Part shown: piece after piece, positions 1 to 4,936 of the stretch
How the letters are laid out: each line of letters opens with the position of its first letter
Numbering within the stretch: the stretch's first letter is position 1
Source: JBHHZI01 sp046757965
Lineage (GTDB): Bacteria; Acidobacteriota; Polarisedimenticolia; SMYD01
Reading direction: 5' to 3'
Assembly: GCA_046757965.1 (NCBI GenBank)
Contig: JBHHZI010000148.1
Span: 1-7,630, forward strand
DNA length: 7,630 nucleotides
Notes under the pieces: model-generated
The model's input: only the letters and a program-made list of their open reading frames with translations
Databases searched by the model: none
What the model was told of the DNA's origin: nothing
Translations under genes and position numbers: made by a program

Positions 1-473
1 CGCGCCTGCATGGCAAGGGACGCAAGGAGCGCATTGTGCCGATTCACCGGCTGGCGCTGGAACTGCTAGCGAGGTGGCGGATCGACCGCTCGGTTCTGCG
101 TGCCCGCCGGCCGGCCGACGCCCCGAGGGACGGCCACCCCCTGTTCGTCAATGCCCGCGGCGGTCGGCTCCCCGCCCGCAGCGTGCGGCGCGTCCTGGAC
201 CGCGCCCTGGAGACCGCGGCCCGTGAGATGGCCCGACGCGCTCCCGGCACCGTCGGCGGCGCCGTGATGACCCACATCAGCCCCCACGGTCTGCGCCACT
301 CGTTCGCCACCCACCTGCTGGATAACGGCACCGATCTGCGCGCCATCCAGGAGCTGCTGGGACACGCCAGCCTCGGCACGACGCAGAAATACACCCACGT
401 CTCGATCGAGCACATCGTCGATGTCTATCGGGGGGCCCACCCTCGCGCGCGCCGGCGCCGCAGCAGGCCCTGA
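1..473 (+). CDS. xerC: Site-specific tyrosine recombinase, XerC/XerD type (C-terminal part, 5' end outside window)
   Basis: This is the catalytic half of a phage-integrase-family recombinase. Such proteins resolve chromosome dimers at dif during cell division. The frame is open from base 3, the start lies upstream of the window, and the stop is TGA at 471-473. Four of the family's catalytic positions are visible: the beta-hairpin lysine in GKGRKER (about bases 12-32), the HGLRH box with His at 285-287 and Arg at 294-296, the second histidine in LGHAS (363-365), and the nucleophilic tyrosine in QKYTHV (390-392). The first catalytic arginine would lie upstream and is missing only because of truncation. 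The ending VYRGAHPRA followed by a basic tail is more like chromosomal XerC than a phage integrase, but XerD cannot be excluded. The phosphatase gene begins two bases after the stop, which suggests co-transcription. Confidence 0.9.
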   Translation, partial: RLHGKGRKERIVPIHRLALELLARWRIDRSVLRARRPADAPRDGHPLFVNARGGRLPARSVRRVLDRALETAAREMARRAPGTVGGAVMTHISPHGLRHSFATHLLDNGTDLRAIQELLGHASLGTTQKYTHVSIEHIVDVYRGAHPRARRRRSRP

Positions 474-475
474 CG

Positions 476-1300
476 GTGCTGGGCGCCATCACGGAGGCTG
501 CCCGCCGGGCCGGGGACCACCTGCTGCGACGCCAGGCCGATCGGGACCGTCTGACGGTCGAGCGCAAGGGACGCAGCGACTTCGTCACGGCCGTGGACCG
601 GGAGTCGGAGGACCTGATCGCCTCCTGTCTCGAGGCGCACTGTCCCGGCATCCCGTTTCTCGCGGAGGAGTCCGCGGACCGCAAGGCGGGTGGAGCCGAG
701 CGCTGGATCGTCGATCCGCTGGACGGCACCACCAACTTTCTGCATGGCTACCCGTGCTTCGCGGTCTCCATCGCCTTGCAATCCGGCGGAAGACTGGTGG
801 CCGGCGCGGTCTTCAATCCCGTTGCCGATGAGCTGTTCGCCGCCACGGGAGACACTCCCACCACGCTCAACGGCGACCCCGTGTCGGTGTCCACCGTCAC
901 CGATCTGGCCGAGGCCTTGCTCACCACCGGGTTCCCGTTCAAGCTGCTGACGCGGCTCGAGACCTACCTGGCCGGCTTCTCACGTCTTCTGTCCAGCAGT
1001 TCGGGCGTCCGCCGGGATGGCTCGGCCGCCCTGGATCTCTGCGCCGTGGCGGCCGGGCGGGCGGACGGATTCTGGGAATTCGGGCTGGCACCGTGGGATG
1101 TGGCCGCAGGCGGACTGCTCGTGCGGCAGGCCGGTGGCCGGGCCACCGACGTCGCAGGGGGAGCAGCCTGGCTCGAGGGCGAGTCCATCGTGGCCGCCAC
1201 ACCCGGCATTCACGAGCGCATGCTGGCCCTTCTTGCCGAGGCCGACCGGGCCGACACCGGCGCGGCGGGCCGTTCAGTCAGCAGCCGAGGCGGAAGCTGA
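476..1300 (+). CDS. Inositol monophosphatase family protein (SuhB-like)
   Basis: This is a 274-residue Mg2+-dependent sugar or inositol phosphate phosphatase, a normal length for the family. The metal and substrate motifs are intact: FVTAVD at 36-41, the acidic pair EE at 64-65, the signature DPLDGTTNF at 80-88, DGSAALDL at 181-188, and the second signature WDVAAG at 207-212. The substrate could be inositol-1-phosphate, fructose-1,6-bisphosphate, NADP or PAP; sequence alone does not decide. The start is GTG at 476, two bases after the recombinase stop. No ATG lies nearby in frame, and the protein begins at the usual place relative to the first helix (AITEAARRAGDHLL). No clear Shine-Dalgarno sequence is seen, so translation may be coupled to the recombinase gene. 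The last 27 bases overlap the 3' end of hfq on the opposite strand. The C-terminal tail after about residue 255 is low in conserved content. Confidence 0.9.
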   Translation: MLGAITEAARRAGDHLLRRQADRDRLTVERKGRSDFVTAVDRESEDLIASCLEAHCPGIPFLAEESADRKAGGAERWIVDPLDGTTNFLHGYPCFAVSIALQSGGRLVAGAVFNPVADELFAATGDTPTTLNGDPVSVSTVTDLAEALLTTGFPFKLLTRLETYLAGFSRLLSSSSGVRRDGSAALDLCAVAAGRADGFWEFGLAPWDVAAGGLLVRQAGGRATDVAGGAAWLEGESIVAATPGIHERMLALLAEADRADTGAAGRSVSSRGGS

Positions 1301-1612
1301 CCGCCCCTCGGCATCGCCCTCGACATCCCCTGTCTTGAAGATGTAGCTGATGGCGTGCTTCATGAGGAGCAGATCGGGCCCATTGTCCCGCTTCAGCTTG
1401 ATGCTGCCCCGGTCGTACCACTCGATGCGGCCCTCGATCTCCTCCCCGTCGGTGAGCACCACATGAACCGGCGTCTCGGAGTTGATCTGCTTGACGTAGT
1501 AGAACGCCTCGGCGTTGGTCACCTCCGGCGGCGCCGGCTTGCGACGCGGCTTCGGTGGGTTTCTTTCCTTGATCTCCGCAAGATTCGGGCGGATCAACCG
1601 GCGGTTTCTCAT
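1274..1612 (-). CDS. hfq: RNA chaperone Hfq, extended form
   Basis: Hfq forms a hexameric Sm-fold ring that binds small RNAs and mRNAs and controls translation and stability. The protein is 112 residues. Sm1 lies at about 47-76 (VHVVLTDGEEIEGRIEWYDR) and Sm2 at about 80-93, containing the diagnostic MKHAIS (84-89), equivalent to YKHAIS in classical Hfq, with the conserved Lys-His pair at 85-86. Unlike the enterobacterial protein, the Sm core starts only near residue 35, after a basic, proline-rich extension (RKPAPP at 24-29). The C-terminal tail is short and acidic (DVEGDAEG). The ATG at 1612 is supported by AGGAG at 1625-1621 on the minus strand, eight bases upstream. The gene lies downstream of dusB and probably has its own promoter. 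Assignment to the Hfq/Sm family is firm; the resemblance to acidobacterial Hfq is from memory. Confidence 0.9.
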   Translation of the reverse strand: MRNRRLIRPNLAEIKERNPPKPRRKPAPPEVTNAEAFYYVKQINSETPVHVVLTDGEEIEGRIEWYDRGSIKLKRDNGPDLLLMKHAISYIFKTGDVEGDAEGRSASASAAD

Positions 1613-1620
1613 GGAAGCGG

Positions 1621-1625
1621 CTCCT
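1621..1625 (-). promoter_or_regulatory. Shine-Dalgarno site of hfq
   Basis: AGGAG on the minus strand ends eight bases before the hfq ATG. It supports that start over any other. It lies eight bases downstream of a perfect inverted repeat, so its accessibility could depend on that hairpin. Confidence 0.75.
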
Positions 1626-1633
1626 GTGATGTC

Positions 1634-1650
1634 CGGAAGGACGCCTTCCG
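1634..1650 (-). promoter_or_regulatory. Hairpin in the hfq leader next to the ribosome binding site
   Basis: On the minus strand CGGAAGG, a CGT loop and CCTTCCG form a perfect 7-bp stem ending eight bases before the hfq Shine-Dalgarno sequence. A competing pairing exists: GGACG (minus strand of 1657-1661) can pair with CGTCC (minus strand of 1639-1643), which would break the hairpin. There is no U-tract, so a terminator is unlikely. A translational control element is possible but unproven. Confidence 0.45.
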
Positions 1651-1676
1651 CGAGGCCGTCCGTTGCCGCTCACCGC

Positions 1677-1701
1677 CTGGACCTGATCCTGGGGTGTCCA
1701 G
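1677..1701 (-). repeat. Inverted repeat in the dusB-hfq spacer
   Basis: CTGGAC at 1677-1682 and GTCCAG at 1696-1701 are perfect 6-base inverted arms around a 13-base loop. The element lies in the 114-base gap between dusB and hfq, inside the inferred hfq leader. It could be a second leader hairpin or chance. No T-run follows it on either strand. Confidence 0.3.
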
Positions 1702-1726
1702 ACGCCGACAAGGAGCGCGGGGTCGG

Positions 1727-2854
1727 TCAGCGAAGCGGCGTGCTCCCTGCCGCGCCACTGCCCGGGCCTCTGAAAGGCGTTTCCTTGGGAGGATTATAGG
1801 AAGGAGCCGGACGGGGATCAAGGTCGAGGTGCTCGTCCGCCAGGCAGATCCGGATCGCGGCGAGAAACGCCTTCGTGTCGGCGATGCCGTTGATGCGCCG
1901 GCGCAGATCCGCGCCACCGGGAACGCCACGCGAGTACCAGCCGGTGAACGACCGCATCTTGTGCATTGCCATCTTCGCCGGCTCATTCGCGACGATCTCG
2001 TCGAACTGCGCGAGCATGATCGCCTTGATCTCGCCAGGAGTCAGCCACCGGTAGTGGCCACGGCTGCGCTGGGCCACGATCTGGTTGAAGATGAACGGGT
2101 TGATGAGAGCGCCCCGGCCGATCATCACCCCATCGCATCCGGTCTCCCGCTCCATGCGCTCGACATCATCGACGTTGCGGACATCTCCGTTGCCGATCAC
2201 CGGAATGGTCACGGCCTTCTTCACCTCCTCGATCACCGACCAGTCAGCCCGCCCGGAGAACTGTTGCTTGCGGCTGCGCGGGTGCACCGCGATCGCCGCG
2301 GCACCCGCGTCCTCGGCAACGCGCGCCATCTCCGCGGCCGATCGTTCGCCGTCGTTCCACCCGGCGCGGATCTTCACCGTCAGCGGGATCGTCATCGCGT
2401 TCCTCATCCGCCGCAGCAGGTCGGCGGTGCGGGCTGGCTGGCGCATCAGGGCCGCACCGGCCCGGCCTTTCACCACCTTCTTCACCGGGCAGCCCATGTT
2501 GACGTCGACGAAGTCGGCCCCGGCCTCCTCTGCCATCACGGCTGCCTGGGCCATGCGGCCCGCATCGCCTCCGATCACCTGCACGGCCAGCGGACTCTCG
2601 TCCGCTCGCAGCCTGAGCATGCGCAGCGCCTTGTCGCTTCCCCGTGTGAGCGCTTCCGAGGAGACCATCTCGGTGACGATCAGCCCGCACCCTCCCAGGC
2701 GGCGGACGACGCCTCGGAAGTACGGATCGGTCAGGCCGGCCAGCGGGGCCATGACCAGGTTGGGCCGGATCTTCCAGGGTCCGATGTCCAGGGACCTGCC
2801 TGGAAAGACGTCGGCCGAGCCGACGACCCGCTCACAATTCTCAGCCGGCGGCAA
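1727..2854 (-). CDS. dusB: tRNA-dihydrouridine synthase (DusB type)
   Basis: This FMN-dependent enzyme reduces specific uridines in tRNA to dihydrouridine. The protein is 375 residues with a TIM-barrel catalytic domain. Visible signatures are MAPLAGLTD at 35-43, NMGCPVKKVVKGRAGAAL at 119-136 with catalytic Cys122, the FMN-contacting lysine in VKIRAGW (160-166), HPRSRKQQFSG at 191-201, and the phosphate-binding segments IGNGDV (220-225) and MIGRGAL (244-250). A helical C-terminal domain follows from about 270. The start is TTG at 2854, with GGGAG at 2866-2862 placed seven bases upstream; an in-frame TGA lies six codons upstream and the first in-frame ATG is already inside the active-site motif. 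This adds about 20 residues before the usual DusB beginning (LDIGPWKIRPN). The tail after residue 348 is proline- and glycine-rich, unlike the family, and hosts the hfq promoter. SurA ends 15 bases upstream. Confidence 0.9.
   Translation of the reverse strand: MPPAENCERVVGSADVFPGRSLDIGPWKIRPNLVMAPLAGLTDPYFRGVVRRLGGCGLIVTEMVSSEALTRGSDKALRMLRLRADESPLAVQVIGGDAGRMAQAAVMAEEAGADFVDVNMGCPVKKVVKGRAGAALMRQPARTADLLRRMRNAMTIPLTVKIRAGWNDGERSAAEMARVAEDAGAAAIAVHPRSRKQQFSGRADWSVIEEVKKAVTIPVIGNGDVRNVDDVERMERETGCDGVMIGRGALINPFIFNQIVAQRSRGHYRWLTPGEIKAIMLAQFDEIVANEPAKMAMHKMRSFTGWYSRGVPGGADLRRRINGIADTKAFLAAIRICLADEHLDLDPRPAPSYNPPKETPFRGPGSGAAGSTPLR
1793..1821 (-). promoter_or_regulatory. Candidate sigma70-type promoter for hfq, inside the 3' end of dusB
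   Basis: The minus strand has TTGATC (1821-1816), a 17-base spacer and TATAAT (1798-1793). The -10 box is a perfect consensus and the -35 box matches TTGACA in its first four bases. In DNA this GC-rich such a combination with ideal spacing is uncommon. The start of transcription would fall near 1786, giving hfq a leader of roughly 170 bases and making it at least partly independent of dusB. The boxes sit within the codons of the last 30 or so residues of DusB, a poorly conserved tail. Confidence 0.6.
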
Positions 2855-2869
2855 CGCGACGCTCCCGTG

Positions 2870-3958
2870 TCATCGCTCCGCTTTCGTCCCGTCCGACACC
2901 GGCGGCGGGCCCATCGGATTGGCAGCAGGGAGCAGTTCCTCCCGGGTGGCGTACGGCCCGCCGTCCTCGAGCAGGCCCGTCGCGTAACGGGGGTTGAGGA
3001 CGACCTTGTTCTGGGACCAGAGCCCGGTCATGTAGGCATCGAAGGCCAGCGAGAACTTCTCCTTGCGCACGGCGTCCTCGATCTGGTCGTGCACCTCGTC
3101 CAGCGGCAGGCGGCGTGTCGGCGTGCGTGACTCGAGCTGGATGATCTGGAAGCCATAGCTGGTGTCCAGCGGCTCGCCGATGCCCCCGATGGGCAGAGAG
3201 AACGCTTCCGCCTCCAGGGCAGGCGCCAGCTCGCCGGACGTGTACGGCCCGACCAGCCCGCCCTTCTCGCGGGAGGGCGACTCGGAGAGCTCTCTCGCCA
3301 GGGCCTCGAACTCCTCACCGGCGGCATGGCGCGCCATGATCTGATCCACGAGAGCGCGGGCGGCTTCCCGGCCGCGATCCGCATCGAGGATGACGATCTC
3401 ACGCAGCATCACCTCGCCCCGCACGACGAAGTCGTCCTTGTGGGCATCGTAGTACGCCTTCATCTCCTTCGGACTGATGCTGATCTTGCGGGTCACCTCG
3501 AAGCGGATGACATCACCGGGGACATTGCTGCGCAGCAGCAGGCGCCGGAACTCCTCGGGGCTCTTCCCTTCCTGTTGCAGCATCTTGACCAGATCCGCAT
3601 CGGTGCTGATCTTGTTGACCCGCATGAAATCATGCCGCAGACGTTCGTAGTACTTGTCCATGTCGAACGTGAGCTGAGCCTGCTGGACGAGCAGATCCTC
3701 GTTGATCATGTCCAGCAGCAATCGATCCTGCGCCAGGCGCAGGTTCTTCTGCAGTTCCGCACCCGACATCGACTCCCGCAGCCGGTCGGCGGTCTTCACA
3801 CGCCGGTCCTCGAGCTCGCTGCGCGTGATGATCGAATCATTGACCCGAGCCACGATCTCCTCGAGGATGGCGGCGCTGGACACACCGGCGAGGGTCACCG
3901 CCACGGTCAGCGTGACACCGACCATCATGCCCCGGGCTGTCTTCTTCCAGCGTCTCAT
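2870..3958 (-). CDS. surA: SurA-like periplasmic peptidyl-prolyl isomerase/chaperone with one parvulin domain
   Basis: SurA-type proteins escort unfolded outer-membrane proteins across the periplasm. The 362-residue product has a signal peptide (basic MRRWKKTARG, hydrophobic 11-26, likely cleavage after the SSA at 27-29). A SurA N-terminal domain (about 31-150) starts with EEIVARVNDSIITRSEL. A PpiC/parvulin domain (about 180-277) has the typical LARELSESPSREKGGLVG, then ELAPALEAEAFSLPIG and YGFQIIQL. E. coli SurA has two parvulin domains and about 428 residues; only one is present here, so PpiD- or PrsA-like roles remain possible, although no lipobox is seen. The ATG at 3958 is chosen because AAGGTGG (minus strand 3973-3967) lies eight bases upstream; an in-frame GTG at 3970 overlaps that site. 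dusB follows directly, and the polysaccharide export genes diverge upstream. Confidence 0.85.
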   Translation of the reverse strand: MRRWKKTARGMMVGVTLTVAVTLAGVSSAAILEEIVARVNDSIITRSELEDRRVKTADRLRESMSGAELQKNLRLAQDRLLLDMINEDLLVQQAQLTFDMDKYYERLRHDFMRVNKISTDADLVKMLQQEGKSPEEFRRLLLRSNVPGDVIRFEVTRKISISPKEMKAYYDAHKDDFVVRGEVMLREIVILDADRGREAARALVDQIMARHAAGEEFEALARELSESPSREKGGLVGPYTSGELAPALEAEAFSLPIGGIGEPLDTSYGFQIIQLESRTPTRRLPLDEVHDQIEDAVRKEKFSLAFDAYMTGLWSQNKVVLNPRYATGLLEDGGPYATREELLPAANPMGPPPVSDGTKAER

Positions 3959-4007
3959 CAGCGCACCCACCTTGCAGAGAACTGCATATCACACAACAAG
4001 TTAAGAC

Positions 4008-4037
4008 AGTATCGCACAGGGGGCCTGCGGCCTTCAA
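4008..4037 (-). promoter_or_regulatory. Candidate promoter for surA-dusB
   Basis: The minus strand has TTGAAG (4037-4032), an 18-base spacer and GATACT (4013-4008), each matching the sigma70 consensus at four of six positions. It precedes an AT-rich stretch (about 3980-4013) that stands out in this GC-rich DNA. The leader to the surA ATG would be about 45 bases. A short inverted repeat, TGCAG/CTGCA (3973-3977 and 3982-3986), abuts the surA ribosome binding site. Confidence 0.4.
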
Positions 4038-4039
4038 GA

Positions 4040-4059
4040 CGCGCAGAGATCTCTCCGCG
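4040..4059. promoter_or_regulatory. 20-base dyad, candidate operator in the divergent intergenic region
   Basis: CGCG, C, AGAGATCTCT, C, CGCG: the central ten bases are a perfect palindrome, and with the flanking arms nine of ten symmetric pairs match; only the C/C pair at 4044/4055 fails. It lies just upstream of the candidate surA -35 box and about 40 bases upstream of the promoter-like hexamer of the export operon, where a dimeric regulator could act on either side. No T-run follows, so it does not look like a terminator. No regulator family is recognised. Confidence 0.5.
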
Positions 4060-4099
4060 CCGAACCGCCTGATGCCGGCACACGCCCGCCCGGGAGTGG

Positions 4100-4105
4100 T
4101 ATTCT
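4100..4105 (+). promoter_or_regulatory. Possible -10 element of the export operon
   Basis: TATTCT, a four-of-six match to the -10 consensus, lies nine bases before the GTG at 4115. No good -35 box is found 16-18 bases upstream. The hexamer overlaps an inverted repeat GGGAG/CTCCC (4092-4096 and 4104-4108). If functional, transcription would start within a few bases of the GTG, giving a nearly leaderless message. Confidence 0.3.
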
Positions 4106-4114
4106 CCCTGACAC

Positions 4115-4936
4115 GTGAACGTCACCACCACCATGCGGCTGCCGCGGCGAATGGCCCGCATTGTCGACTCCCGGGAGATTCTCTGGCAGATGGTCGCCTC
4201 GGATCTGCGCCGCCGCTACGCGGGGTCGTTGCTGGGGCTGGCGTGGACCTTCATTCATCCGCTGGTGCTCGTCGGCATCTACACGCTGGTGTTCTCACGC
4301 ATCATCGGCATGCGCCTCGGCATGGGGAACAACCCGTATGCGTTCAGCATCTACCTGTGCGCCGGGCTGCTGCCGTGGCTCGGTGTCAGCGACATCATCC
4401 AGCGTGGCACGGGAATCTTCCTGGAGAACGCGCATCTGGTGAAGAAGATTGCCTTCCCCCGGGTTCTGCTGCACCTGCAGGTCCTCATCGGCGCGGCCAT
4501 CAACACCGGTCTGGTGATGGCGATCTTCCTCGCCGTCATGGTGGCCAGCGGCCAGGACCTGACCCCGGCGGCGATCCTCGTGTGGGTGCTGCTCGTCGCG
4601 GTCCAGCTCCTCTTCGCCGCCGGTCTGGCCACCATCGTCTCCGTTCTCAATGTCTTCTTCCGGGACGTCCTCCAGGTAGTCGGCATCGCCCTGCAGATCT
4701 GGTTCTGGCTCACGCCGATCGTGTATGTCATCGACGTGTTGCCCGCTCCGGCACAGTCGGCGATGCGCTTCAACATCCTCTATCTGTTCACGCGCATCCA
4801 CCAGAATCTGCTGCTCACGGGGATTCTCCCGTCAGCGGGCGCGGTCGCCGGCGTGCTCGTCGCGGCGGCGGCGTCCATGCTGGCCGGCTGGGGCGCTTAC
4901 CGGCTGGCACGCCACCGCATCGTCGATGAACTCTGA
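4115..4936 (+). CDS. wzm: ABC-2 type polysaccharide export permease (Wzm/TagG-like)
   Basis: This is the inner-membrane channel of an ABC exporter that moves lipid-linked O-antigen or a related glycan to the periplasm, in partnership with the ATPase encoded next. The 273-residue protein has the family layout: an amphipathic N-terminus (ILWQMVASDLRRRYAGSLLG, 22-41), then roughly six hydrophobic segments near 44-62, 78-92, 122-145, 153-180, 187-208 and 238-262. Family-typical stretches are HPLVLVGIYTLVFS (48-61), LVKKIAFPRVLL (108-119), FFRDVLQVVG (181-190) and FWLTPIVYV (197-205). The start is uncertain: GTG 4115 gives the full length, while ATG at 4133 or 4151 would also keep the conserved region. 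None has a convincing Shine-Dalgarno sequence. The 3' end overlaps the ATPase gene by 11 bases, pointing to coupled translation. Whether the cargo is O-antigen, capsule or teichoic-acid-like glycan cannot be told from the permease. Confidence 0.9.
   Translation: MNVTTTMRLPRRMARIVDSREILWQMVASDLRRRYAGSLLGLAWTFIHPLVLVGIYTLVFSRIIGMRLGMGNNPYAFSIYLCAGLLPWLGVSDIIQRGTGIFLENAHLVKKIAFPRVLLHLQVLIGAAINTGLVMAIFLAVMVASGQDLTPAAILVWVLLVAVQLLFAAGLATIVSVLNVFFRDVLQVVGIALQIWFWLTPIVYVIDVLPAPAQSAMRFNILYLFTRIHQNLLLTGILPSAGAVAGVLVAAAASMLAGWGAYRLARHRIVDEL

Noticed and set aside
1..473. Recombinase as part of an integron, phage or transposon
   Set aside because: No attachment sites, inverted ends, integron integrase-specific insert or cargo genes are seen; the C-terminus resembles chromosomal Xer proteins next to housekeeping genes.
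421..831. Second + strand frame overlapping the recombinase end and the phosphatase start
   Set aside because: It is a Gly/Arg-rich shadow of the phosphatase gene, whose DPLDGTTNF signature is in the other frame.
1355..3130. Long open frame of 591 codons on the + strand
   Set aside because: It runs antisense to hfq, dusB and part of surA, which have clear family motifs. High-GC genes commonly leave an open complementary frame; its translation has no recognisable domain.
3959..3970. GTG at 3970 as the SurA start
   Set aside because: It would put the start codon inside the AAGGTGG ribosome binding site that is correctly spaced for ATG 3958, and a signal peptide is better formed from MRRWKK.
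4725..4925. Upstream extension of the Wzt frame by 67 codons
   Set aside because: This stretch lies in another frame of the permease gene and has a Cys/Ser/Arg-rich shadow composition; ATG 4926 fits the usual operon overlap and Wzt N-terminus.
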